A stretch of DNA of 6,334 bases from Modestobacter sp. (GTDB lineage Bacteria; Actinomycetota; Actinomycetes; Mycobacteriales; Geodermatophilaceae). Positions 1 through 6,182 of this stretch are shown in pieces; within the stretch, counting starts at the first letter, position 1, and each line of letters begins with the position of its first letter. Under the pieces are notes generated by a model. That model saw only the letters and a list, made by a program, of their open reading frames with translations, ran no database searches and was not told where the DNA came from. Location of the stretch: positions 1 through 6,334 of the forward strand of contig JAOPVN010000570.1 in NCBI GenBank assembly GCA_025966175.1, in the 5' to 3' direction. The translations under genes were made by a program, and so were the position numbers.

Positions 1-318
1 CGCGCGCTGCCGGTCCCCGGTCGCGGCCAGCTCCGCCGCGCAGCGCCGCGAGCCCCAGACCCGGGCCGGCCGGAAGGCCGCGTTGCCGAAGCAGTGGTCG
101 AAGTGCGCGTGGGTGTTCACCACCGTCCACGGGTGCGGGGTCACCGCCCGGACCGCCTCGGCCAGGGCCCGGCCCTCGCCCAGGTGCGAGCGGGTGTCGA
201 CGACCAGGCACCGGCCCTCGCCCACCACCAGCCCGCAGTTCAGGTCCAGGTCGACGTGCCGGCGGACGAACACCCGGTCGCCGACCTCCGCCCATCCGGC
301 GGCCGCGCCCGTGCTCAC
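1..318 (-). CDS. MBL-fold metallo-hydrolase, N-terminal part (runs off left edge)
   Basis: The 106 visible residues start at a GTG (MSTGAAAGWAEVGDRVFV...) and are open to the window edge, so the C-terminal half or more is missing. Residues 70-75 read H-A-H-F-D-H, the zinc-binding HxHxDH signature of the metallo-beta-lactamase fold. It is preceded by the usual beta strands (LNCGLVVGEGRCLVVDTRS, residues 27-44), where the Asp after the hydrophobic strand is typical of the family. The fold covers hydrolases such as glyoxalase II-like thioesterases, lactonases and beta-lactamases; the part seen does not fix the substrate. No signal peptide is visible, so it is probably cytoplasmic. The start overlaps the stop of the DUF429 gene by 4 bp (GTGA) and has no clear Shine-Dalgarno of its own, which suggests translational coupling. 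The fold assignment is secure; the function is open. Confidence 0.85.
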   Translation of the reverse strand, partial: MSTGAAAGWAEVGDRVFVRRHVDLDLNCGLVVGEGRCLVVDTRSHLGEGRALAEAVRAVTPHPWTVVNTHAHFDHCFGNAAFRPARVWGSRRCAAELAATGDRQRA

Positions 319-986
319 CAGCAGATCCGCATCGGCCGGCCCCGGGAGTCCGTCGTCCCGTCGCCCACGCACTCGGCGCTGCCCGCGACCAGCCGCTGCG
401 CGGACCAGGCGGCCGCGCAGGCGTCCAGTGCGTCGATCATCGGCACGCCGGCCGGGGCCTCGGCCAGCGCCTCCTCGACGTCCATCACGGCCCGCAGCGC
501 GCGCAGCCGCTGCACCGTGCCGCGCGCGGTGCCCTTCCGGTCGGTGACGCCGCCGAGGCCGAGCCGGAACGCCAGCTCCGGGTGCACCTCGACCACCCGG
601 TCGGTCGGGGGCTCCCCGAGCGCGTCGTCGAGGGCGCGGATCGAGCGGACCAGCTGGAAGGCCTGGGCGGACGGTGCGCGCGGTGGATCGGTGGCCGCCC
701 GGGAGATCGCGCGGGCCTCCGCGTAGTCGTCGGTGGCCAGGACGCCGCGGACCGGCGTCGGGAAGACCGAGCTGCCGGCCGCGGCGAGCAGCTTCCGCGC
801 GGCGACGTCACAGGCCCGGACGCCGTCCTCGGACAGCCCGATCGGCATGTCGATCGCGACCACCGAGACCTCCGGGACGGCGAGCACCGCGGCGACGTCG
901 GGCAGCGCCAGCAGCCGCACCGCGCGACCGTCGAGCAGCGCGCCCACCCAGGCACCCCGCCAGCCGTCGACCCCGAGCACTGCCAC
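315..986 (-). CDS. DUF429 family protein (RNase H-like predicted nuclease)
   Basis: The product is 223 aa from the chosen GTG. Features typical of DUF429 appear in order: an N-terminal VLGVDGWRGAWV strand with Asp7; VVAIDMPIGL with Asp46; an S-S-V-F-P-T-P segment near 72-78; QAFQLVRSIRALDDAL (about 109-124); VVEVHPELAFRL with Glu133; and a C-terminal MIDALDACAAAW helix with Asp185 and Asp188. DUF429 proteins adopt an RNase H-like fold and the spaced acidic residues suggest metal-dependent nuclease chemistry, but the biological role of the family is not settled. The GTG at 986 is chosen because it begins just before the first conserved strand and does not overlap the divergent rpiB gene. An in-frame ATG at 1025 would add 13 residues (MPRSSQPAWQAGP...); it has GAGGAA 7 nt upstream but lies inside rpiB. 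The stop overlaps the MBL gene downstream, so the two are probably co-transcribed. Confidence 0.82.
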   Translation of the reverse strand: MAVLGVDGWRGAWVGALLDGRAVRLLALPDVAAVLAVPEVSVVAIDMPIGLSEDGVRACDVAARKLLAAAGSSVFPTPVRGVLATDDYAEARAISRAATDPPRAPSAQAFQLVRSIRALDDALGEPPTDRVVEVHPELAFRLGLGGVTDRKGTARGTVQRLRALRAVMDVEEALAEAPAGVPMIDALDACAAAWSAQRLVAGSAECVGDGTTDSRGRPMRICW

Positions 987-991
987 CGGGC

Positions 992-1010
992 CAGCCTGCC
1001 AGGCAGGCTG
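992..1010. promoter_or_regulatory. Perfect 19-bp palindrome in divergent intergenic region
   Basis: The sequence is CAGCCTGCC-A-GGCAGGCTG: two 9-bp arms in perfect inverted repeat around one central base. It lies between the divergent starts of the DUF429 gene (986) and rpiB (1024), 5 bp from the first and 13 bp from the second, just upstream of the rpiB Shine-Dalgarno. The symmetry, length and position fit a dimeric repressor operator controlling one or both genes. As RNA it could also form an 8-bp stem with a 3-nt loop in a leader. No regulator gene in view is an obvious partner. If the DUF429 protein actually starts at 1025, the palindrome would be coding. Confidence 0.5.
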
Positions 1011-1023
1011 AGAGGATCGGGGC

Positions 1024-1509
<486 letters not shown>

Positions 1510-1513
1510 CCCG

Positions 1514-2104
1514 GTGATCGGCGAGGACCTGCGGGCCGCCGGTGCGGTCGCCCAGGAGTTGTTCGCCCGGGTGCCCGACGGCACAGCGGGCGTGCCGCTG
1601 CTGGGCACCGACGTCGCCGGGGTCGCCGCGCACATCACCTCCTGCCTGACCTGGTACGCCGCCGACCTGGTCGCAGGGCCGGTCGAGGTGACCGCCTTCG
1701 ACCTGGTCCGCCGTCCCGACGCCGACCTGGCGGAGGTGCTCAAGCAGCTGCGGGCAGCGGCTGAGGTGCTCGCCCGGGTGGTGGACGCTGCCGATCCCGC
1801 CGAGCGCGGTGCCCACTCCTGGGGCCTGGCCGACGCGTCGGGCTTCGCCGGGATGGGCTGCGCCGAGCTGTTGCTGCACACCTGGGACGTCGCCGACGGA
1901 CGGCGGCTGGACTGGGCACCGCCGGCGCCGCTGGCCGACGCCGTCCGGGCGCGGCTGTTCCCGTGGGCACCGGCCGACGCCGACCCGTGGACGGCGCTGC
2001 TGTGGGCCACCGGTCGCGGCGAGCTGCCCGGCCGCGACCCGGTCACGTCCTGGCGCTGGCACTGCGCCCCGCTGGCGGAGTGGGACGGCATCCAGCCCGC
2101 GTAG
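1514..2104 (+). CDS. DinB / maleylpyruvate isomerase N-terminal (MDMPI)-like protein
   Basis: The product is 196 aa, starting from a GTG 4 nt after the rpiB stop, with no good Shine-Dalgarno, so translation is probably coupled to rpiB. It looks like the four-helix DinB-like fold of mycothiol-dependent enzymes: DVAGVAAHITSCLTWYAADL supplies His40, and GMGCAELLLHTWDVADG supplies Glu118 and His122. These correspond to the His / Glu-x3-His metal triad of the MDMPI family, and the E-LLLHTWDVADG block is a hallmark of it. The C-terminal third (residues about 130-196, Trp-rich, ending in SWRWHCAPLAEWDGIQPA) resembles the short C-terminal part of actinobacterial members. Family members are metal-dependent mycothiol S-transferases or isomerases, but the substrate here cannot be told from sequence. 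Fusion to or operon with a sugar isomerase is not an obvious metabolic link. It is probably cytoplasmic. Confidence 0.75.
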   Translation: MIGEDLRAAGAVAQELFARVPDGTAGVPLLGTDVAGVAAHITSCLTWYAADLVAGPVEVTAFDLVRRPDADLAEVLKQLRAAAEVLARVVDAADPAERGAHSWGLADASGFAGMGCAELLLHTWDVADGRRLDWAPPAPLADAVRARLFPWAPADADPWTALLWATGRGELPGRDPVTSWRWHCAPLAEWDGIQPA

Positions 2105-2113
2105 TCCCCAGCC

Positions 2114-2136
2114 CGGCCGGCGTTCACCGCCGGCCG
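2114..2136. terminator. Hairpin between convergent genes, probable bidirectional terminator
   Basis: CGGCCGGCG / CGCCGGCCG form a perfect 9-bp, all-GC stem around the loop TTCAC. It sits 10 nt after the DinB-like stop and 20 bp from the tannase stop on the other strand, so it can end both converging transcripts. No T tract follows on either side, as is common for terminators in high-GC actinobacteria; release could also depend on Rho. Confidence 0.6.
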
Positions 2137-2155
2137 ACCGCGGGCCGGACGGTCG

Positions 2156-3850
2156 TCACTGGTCGGCCGGGCGGTGCCGGGTCAGCCGGCCGTCGTCGTA
2201 CCAGAGCGTCGGGCCGGTCGGGAGGTCGCCGAGCCACTCGACGTGGTCGTCGTAGCGCACCGCGGGATCGGCGGCGACGAAGTCGGCGGCGTCCTCGACG
2301 CTCCCCGTCCCGTCGTACCGGGCCACCTGCGGGTAGGGGAACACCGGGCGGGTGCGGCCGGACGCCGGGTCGGTCGCCACGATGCCCTCCGGGGCCACGC
2401 CGTTCTCGACCCAGTCCAGCACCGGGGTGAGGGCGTCGAAGGTGTTCGGGGCCGCGCCACCGCGGCAGTGCAGCATCCCCGGCAGCATGTAGAGCCGGGC
2501 GAACTCCCGGACGGCCGCCGGACCGCCCATCTCGTCCTGCACGGCCTGGTAGTACGCCGGCGTCCCGTACGGGGAGATCGCCTGGTCGGCCCACCCGTGG
2601 TAGAGCAGCAGCCTGCCGCCGGAGTCCCGGAAGGCGGACAGGTCGGGGTCGGTCGCGTCGTACAGGCCGGCCAGCCGACGGACCTCGCGGAAGGTGCGGC
2701 GGTCGAAGGTCGCGTCCGCGACGGTGAAGGACGGCGGCGGGTTCTCCTCGTAGGCGAGGTATTCCAGCCAGGGACCACCGATGGTCTCCGCGACGCTGGG
2801 TGTGCCGGGTGCGGCAGGGATGATCCACGGCGTCCAGGCCAGCTCCGACCCGGGCGCCTCCCCGCCGAGGTAGAGCCGCCGGCCCTGCTGGTCCACCGGG
2901 CCGGAGTAGATCGCCCGCACGACGTCCACCTGGGCCGGGGTCAGGCACGCGGCGGAGTCCTGACCCGCGGGGCACTGCAGCGCAGCCGGGTCCGGGTGGC
3001 AGGCGCGCGGGTCGTCGATCTGCCCGTCGATCAGGCCGTCCTCGTCGTCGCACTCGGCCATCGCCGCGGCGTGCAGGGCGGGCAGCGTGTCGGCGGTGAG
3101 GACCGGGGCGCCGCTGTCGTCGTCGTTGATCGTGGCGAGCCACGGCTGGTAGAAGCTGTTCAGCTCGGTGGTGATGCTGGCCGGGGCGCCGGCGACGATG
3201 CCGTCGAAGTCGTCGGGGTAGCGCTGGGCCTCGGTGAGCCCCTCGTGGCCGCCCTGCGAGCAGCCGTCGAAGTAGGAGTAGCGCGGCTGGCTGCCGTACA
3301 CCTGCTCGATGAGCGTCTTGGCCACCACGGCCAGCCCGTGGTCGGCCCGGTAGGCGAAGTCCGCCCGCAGCTGGGCGTCGGTGCCGAACAGGCCGTCCCC
3401 GCCCACGTGTCCCTGGTCGTTCGAGGCGGTCACGAAGGACCCGTCGGTCAGCGGTAGGCACCCCTCGCTCTGCTGGGCCTGGATCTGCACCGTGCCGCAC
3501 AGGCCGCCGCAGCCGGTCTGCAGGTAGCGCTGCCGGTAGGTCGTCGTCGGCAGTTGCAGCTCGAACTGGATCTGCGGCGCGATCGTGCCCCGCACGTCGC
3601 ACACCTCGTAGCCGCCGGTCGCCGCGGTGGTCACCTCCGTGGCGGTGATCGACGTCGGGAAGCCCGGCACTCCGGAGAGGTCCACGCCGGCCACCTCCGC
3701 GCAGGAGAGCTGCGGCAGGTGCACCGCCGGGGACTCCGCCGCCGTCGCCGGACCGGCCGCTGCCCACTGCCCACCGTTGAGCAGCAGCGCGAGGACGGCG
3801 AGGACGACGAGGACCCGGCGGGTGGTCCGGGAGGCGGTCAGCTGGTCCAC
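2156..3850 (-). CDS. Secreted tannase/feruloyl esterase family protein
   Basis: The product is 564 aa, an alpha/beta hydrolase of the tannase/feruloyl esterase family, which cleaves ester bonds of plant phenolics such as gallate or ferulate esters. The N-terminus (MDQLTASRTTRRVLVVLAVL) has two Arg, a long hydrophobic core and an ATAA-type cleavage region near residue 38, so it is exported; the TRR also loosely resembles a Tat motif. The nucleophile elbow G-C-S-Q-G-G gives Ser198. Asp422 lies in LLLYHGWADQAISPYG and His461 in LPGMLHCRGG. Cys197 and Cys462 are the pair that, in this family, joins Ser and His by a disulfide (CS-D-HC motif). An Asp-rich loop, DDEDGLIDGQIDDP (268-281), matches the family's calcium site in the lid domain. 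The mature protein has 11 Cys, an odd number. The GTG start is fixed by GAGGAG 5 nt upstream. Substrate (tannin, feruloyl, chlorogenate, MHET-like) cannot be decided, and no aromatic catabolism genes are adjacent. Confidence 0.88.
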   Translation of the reverse strand: MDQLTASRTTRRVLVVLAVLALLLNGGQWAAAGPATAAESPAVHLPQLSCAEVAGVDLSGVPGFPTSITATEVTTAATGGYEVCDVRGTIAPQIQFELQLPTTTYRQRYLQTGCGGLCGTVQIQAQQSEGCLPLTDGSFVTASNDQGHVGGDGLFGTDAQLRADFAYRADHGLAVVAKTLIEQVYGSQPRYSYFDGCSQGGHEGLTEAQRYPDDFDGIVAGAPASITTELNSFYQPWLATINDDDSGAPVLTADTLPALHAAAMAECDDEDGLIDGQIDDPRACHPDPAALQCPAGQDSAACLTPAQVDVVRAIYSGPVDQQGRRLYLGGEAPGSELAWTPWIIPAAPGTPSVAETIGGPWLEYLAYEENPPPSFTVADATFDRRTFREVRRLAGLYDATDPDLSAFRDSGGRLLLYHGWADQAISPYGTPAYYQAVQDEMGGPAAVREFARLYMLPGMLHCRGGAAPNTFDALTPVLDWVENGVAPEGIVATDPASGRTRPVFPYPQVARYDGTGSVEDAADFVAADPAVRYDDHVEWLGDLPTGPTLWYDDGRLTRHRPADQ

Positions 3851-3855
3851 GAGGA

Positions 3856-3861
3856 CTCCTC
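3856..3861 (-). promoter_or_regulatory. Ribosome binding site of the tannase-family gene
   Basis: GAGGAG on the minus strand lies 5 nt before the GTG at 3850. It decides that start over another in-frame GTG at 3895: the 3850 start also places the twin Arg and hydrophobic core at normal signal-peptide distances. The SD is itself part of a small symmetric element, GAGGA-C-TCCTC on the plus strand (3851-3861). Confidence 0.6.
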
Positions 3862-3895
3862 GGGGCAGATGTGGCCTGGCCCACTGGCCGAGCAC

Positions 3896-3901
3896 AGGCT
3901 A
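3896..3901 (-). promoter_or_regulatory. Possible -10 element for the tannase-family gene
   Basis: TAGCCT on the minus strand fits the TAnnnT core of actinobacterial housekeeping promoters, and would start transcription around 3889, giving a leader of about 40 nt with the GAGGAG site in it. There is no recognisable -35 box 16-19 bp upstream, so this is a weak call. Confidence 0.25.
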
Positions 3902-3918
3902 GACCCGGGCCCGGCTCA

Positions 3919-3933
3919 GCCGCAGCCTGCGGC
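3919..3933 (-). terminator. Small hairpin after the Eis-type gene
   Basis: GCCGCA / TGCGGC form a 6-bp stem with a 3-nt loop, beginning about 18 nt past the Eis-type stop codon and upstream of the possible tannase promoter. No T tract follows. The position is right for a terminator, but the stem is short for such GC-rich DNA. Confidence 0.35.
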
Positions 3934-3950
3934 GACGCCCCTGAACCGGC

Positions 3951-5192
3951 TCAGAAGTGGTCGGGGCACCAGGGGGTGACCGGCCAGCGGAACGCCGTCG
4001 AGGCCTGGGTGACCGCACCCGGGCTGATCTCGGTCACCCGTCCCGCGCCCTGCAGCGCGGCCAGGGAGATCCCGCCCAGGTACACCGCCGACAGCGCCTC
4101 GACGTCCAGCACCAGGTCGGGGTCGCGGTCGGTGCGGTCACAGAAGGCGCCGGCCGGGTGGCCCCACAGGTGCCAGCGCCCGTCGTTCCAGTCACAGAAC
4201 CGATCGCGCACCTCGAGCACCATGTCCAGCGGCGCCGGGTAGCGGCGGGCGGACAGTGCCGGCCCGACGTCGACCAGCCGGACCCACAACGAGTCGACCG
4301 GGGCGGCGTGCCAGGCGCGCGGGTCGGCCAGCAGGTGCCGAACCGGGTCGTCGGGCGAGGCGTCGGGTGCCTCGACGGTGCGGATCAGGTCGTGGGAGAA
4401 GAGAAACCGCCACAGCGCCGCGTACGCGGCCGGGGTCGAGGCCCGCAGCTCGCCGACGGTCAGCGTGCCGTCGGGCTCGCCGTGGTCGTCCCACCCCGAC
4501 CGCAGCCGGTAGGTGGCGTACCCGGTCACCGTGCCGTCGAGCTCGGTGTGCAGCGCGAGCTGCCGGGCCGGTCCGTCGTCCCGCGCCCCGGGGTCGTCGT
4601 AGAGCTGGCGGTCCCACCAGCCGTCGTCCCGGGCCATGTTCCCGGGCACGAAGCGGCGTACCCGGTCGTGCAGCGCCGCCGCGGCCGGCCGGAACTCCTC
4701 GAGCTCCACCAGCCGGACGGTGCCGGTGCCGCAGTCGACCTCCGGCCGCAGTCGCAGCCGCTCCGCCGCGCCGCGCCAGCCGCCGCGCTCGACCGCCGGC
4801 GCGTAGCCGAAACGGCCGTAGATGCCCGCCTCGGCCGCCCACAGCGCCGCGACCGGCTCCCGCCCCGCCGCGTGCACCTCGTCCAGTTGCCGCCGCATGA
4901 CCGCGGTGAGCAACCCGCGGCGCCGGTGCGTGGGCGACACGGTCACCCAGGTGATGCCGGCGGTGGGGACGACGCCCCCGGGCACCGACATCTCCCGGCT
5001 GTAGATGCCGGCGGTCACGGCGAACCGGTCGCCGTCCGGCAGGCCCAGCGTGCGGTCGAGCTCGGCGACCGGCGGTGGCGTCTCCGTGTACGGCCCGCGG
5101 GGTGCGTCGCCGAAGGTGGTGAACATGGACCGGTAGAACCGGGGCCACTCGTCGGCGGTGATCGGGCGGAGCTGGTCGGCGATGTCGCTCAC
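3951..5192 (-). CDS. Eis-type GNAT N-acetyltransferase
   Basis: The product is 413 aa, the usual size of the Eis (enhanced intracellular survival) family, which has two GNAT-like domains and a C-terminal SCP2-like region. The N-terminal domain holds the acetyl-CoA site: WVTVSPTHRRRGLLTAVMRRQL with Arg90, Arg92, Gly93. AEAGIYGRFGYAPA supplies Tyr125, equivalent to the general acid Tyr126 of M. tuberculosis Eis. The protein ends ...PWCPDHF; the terminal Phe413 carboxylate matches the catalytic Phe402 of that enzyme, so the chain is complete and probably active. Known members acetylate amines of aminoglycosides and of Lys or N-terminal amines in proteins and peptides; the natural substrate in non-pathogens is unknown. 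The GTG start gives the typical N-terminus MSDIADQLRPITADEWPRFY; no clear Shine-Dalgarno precedes it, but an inverted repeat abuts it. A lipoprotein gene lies 82 bp upstream on the same strand. Confidence 0.9.
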   Translation of the reverse strand: MSDIADQLRPITADEWPRFYRSMFTTFGDAPRGPYTETPPPVAELDRTLGLPDGDRFAVTAGIYSREMSVPGGVVPTAGITWVTVSPTHRRRGLLTAVMRRQLDEVHAAGREPVAALWAAEAGIYGRFGYAPAVERGGWRGAAERLRLRPEVDCGTGTVRLVELEEFRPAAAALHDRVRRFVPGNMARDDGWWDRQLYDDPGARDDGPARQLALHTELDGTVTGYATYRLRSGWDDHGEPDGTLTVGELRASTPAAYAALWRFLFSHDLIRTVEAPDASPDDPVRHLLADPRAWHAAPVDSLWVRLVDVGPALSARRYPAPLDMVLEVRDRFCDWNDGRWHLWGHPAGAFCDRTDRDPDLVLDVEALSAVYLGGISLAALQGAGRVTEISPGAVTQASTAFRWPVTPWCPDHF

Positions 5193-5225
5193 GGACCGTG
5201 TCTACCGGGCGGGGACGACGGTCCG
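5192..5225. repeat. 8-bp inverted repeat abutting the Eis-type start codon
   Basis: CGGACCGT (5192-5199) and ACGGTCCG (5218-5225) are exact reverse complements, 18 bp apart. Each arm is itself a near-palindrome, so the element can also be read as two direct ACGGWCCG boxes (5191-5198 and 5218-5225) 27 bp apart. On the minus-strand mRNA the 3' arm includes the first base of the GTG start. It could be a twin operator site or a start-occluding hairpin. Confidence 0.45.
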
Positions 5226-5237
5226 CCAACCAGTTCC
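5214..5237 (-). promoter_or_regulatory. Candidate ECF-type promoter for the Eis-type gene
   Basis: The minus strand reads GGAAC (5237-5233), 15 bp, then CGTC (5217-5214). This resembles the GGAAC-N15/16-CGTC pattern of many ECF sigma factors. Transcription would start near 5207, about 15 nt before the GTG. Both boxes are GC-rich and could occur by chance, so this is only a candidate. The -10 half overlaps the inverted repeat at 5192-5225. Confidence 0.3.
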
Positions 5238-5255
5238 GGGGCGGGTCGGTCCGAG

Positions 5256-5268
5256 GTCGGGAACCGAC
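5256..5268 (-). terminator. Weak hairpin after the lipoprotein gene
   Basis: GTCGG / CCGAC pair around a 3-nt loop within 20 nt of the lipoprotein stop. An alternative, longer pairing of GTCGGT (5245-5250) with ACCGAC (5263-5268) is also possible. Neither is followed by a T run. The lipoprotein and Eis-type genes could therefore be separated here or read through as one transcript. Confidence 0.25.
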
Positions 5269-5274
5269 GGCCGG

Positions 5275-6033
5275 TCAGGGGGCGGAGGTGACCCCGTCGG
5301 TGTCGAGCGTGAGGTCGCCGCAGGTGACCGACTGGGCAGCCTCCTGCCGCGCCTCGTCGCCGGCGGGGGAGGCGATGGTCGCCCCGTTCCGCGCCACCGC
5401 GCCGTCCAGCACCACGATCGTCTGCTGGACCATCGCTTCGCCGTTCTGCGCGCCGGGCGGCTGGAGGAGGAGCCCCAGCAGGTCGGTGACGCCGTCCCCG
5501 TCGACGTCGGCGCAGCCCACGCCGGTCCCGAATCCGGTGAAGCCGAGGTCGAAGGCGTACTGCTGACCCTGCTCGTTCAGCACCGGTACCAGCCCGCAGT
5601 CCCACACCGCGTAGAGGAGCACCTGCCGGCCGTCACTGGCCAGCGCGACCACCTCGCCCCGGCCGGTGACGTCGGCGACCAGCACCGAGCGGGCCACCGG
5701 GCTCGCCGAGCGGATCACCGCGGTCGCCGTGCCGCCCGACGCCGTGGTCACCCCGAAGGTCACCCCGCCGTCACTGCCATGCTGCTGGGCGATCCACTCC
5801 GTGTCCGGCCGGCCGTCGCCGTCCACGTCGACCGTCGGGGCCTGATCGGCACCGGCGGGCACGCCGTCCCCCGAGGACGGGCAGCCTGCTGCGGAGCCGG
5901 TGGCAGACGGGGCTGCGGTCGTGGTGTGCGTGATCGTGGCGGTACCGGGCGAGGCGTCCGCCCCGCCGTCCCCGGACGAGCAGCCGGCGAGCAGCACGAG
6001 ACCGAGCAGGGCGCAGACGACGGGGCGACGCAT
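5275..6033 (-). CDS. Secreted lipoprotein with VCBS/FG-GAP-like calcium-loop repeats
   Basis: The product is 252 aa from the ATG, preceded by GGTGGGGG. The N-terminus MRRPVVCALLGLVLLAGCSS is a classic lipoprotein signal: two Arg, a hydrophobic core and the lipobox L-A-G-Cys18, so it should be anchored outside the membrane. A Gly/Thr/Ala/Ser-rich linker (about 19-62) leads to a folded part. There, VDVDGDGRPD (68-77) and ADVDGDGVTD (175-184) are DxDxDGxxD-type calcium loops as in FG-GAP/VCBS beta-propeller-like repeats; a degenerate copy, ADVTGRGEVVAL, lies near 120. Cys51, 146, 174 and 238 could make two disulfides. I do not recognise a named family; a surface calcium-stabilised binding protein is the most that can be inferred. 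The longer in-frame start at 6069 would push the lipobox 12 residues inward and is less likely. It is transcribed away from the ECF sigma gene across a 149-bp gap. Confidence 0.78.
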   Translation of the reverse strand: MRRPVVCALLGLVLLAGCSSGDGGADASPGTATITHTTTAAPSATGSAAGCPSSGDGVPAGADQAPTVDVDGDGRPDTEWIAQQHGSDGGVTFGVTTASGGTATAVIRSASPVARSVLVADVTGRGEVVALASDGRQVLLYAVWDCGLVPVLNEQGQQYAFDLGFTGFGTGVGCADVDGDGVTDLLGLLLQPPGAQNGEAMVQQTIVVLDGAVARNGATIASPAGDEARQEAAQSVTCGDLTLDTDGVTSAP

Positions 6034-6073
6034 GGCCCCCACCGTCGTCCCGGCGGTCGCCCCGGGCAACCTG

Positions 6074-6092
6074 CGGCTGGCGGCGGCAGCCG
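6074..6092. repeat. Short inverted repeat in the 149-bp divergent gap
   Basis: CGGCTG and CAGCCG form 6-bp arms around GCGGCGG. The gap 6034-6182 otherwise holds the lipoprotein leader and the sigma-gene promoter candidate; no convincing promoter is visible for the lipoprotein. In such GC-rich DNA this repeat alone is weak evidence for an operator. Confidence 0.2.
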
Positions 6093-6123
6093 GTGTCCAG
6101 CACCCCTCCCGGTCGCGGACTCC

Positions 6124-6152
6124 TTGGTTCTGTCGGTGCCCTCGGGCAGGAT
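6124..6152 (+). promoter_or_regulatory. Candidate promoter of the ECF sigma gene
   Basis: TTGGTT (6124-6129) and CAGGAT (6147-6152) are separated by exactly 17 bp, a good housekeeping-type match. Transcription would begin near 6159, just before the Shine-Dalgarno GAGGGA (6169-6174), which is 8 nt before the ATG. Confidence 0.42.
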
Positions 6153-6182
6153 CGGCCGGGACGTCGATGAGGGAGTCCCGCG

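Noticed and set aside
2174..3457. A 427-codon plus-strand frame opposite the tannase-family gene
   Set aside because: It is antisense to a gene with clear homology, with Val/Gly/Arg/His-rich composition and no domains; the third-position GC pattern explains it.
3851..3861. GAGGA-C-TCCTC symmetry over the tannase ribosome site as an RNA switch
   Set aside because: The stem could be only about 4 bp with a 3-nt loop, too weak to control translation, and it follows directly from the Shine-Dalgarno sequence.
2124..3884. A 586-codon minus-strand frame overlapping the tannase-family gene
   Set aside because: It is an alternate frame of the same DNA, strongly Arg/Pro/Gly-rich, while the overlapping frame contains the complete esterase motifs.
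3851..3895. Upstream GTG at 3895 as the start of the tannase-family protein
   Set aside because: It would place 15 extra residues before the signal peptide and has no good ribosome site, whereas GTG 3850 has GAGGAG at 5 nt.
3911..3954. Direct repeat CCGGCTCAG at 3911-3919 and 3946-3954
   Set aside because: A 9-bp GC-rich repeat overlapping a stop codon, with no symmetry or flanking mobile element; probably chance, and not an attachment site.
3957..5291. A 444-codon plus-strand frame opposite the Eis-type gene
   Set aside because: It is the antisense shadow of a well-supported acetyltransferase, without recognisable motifs or a ribosome site.
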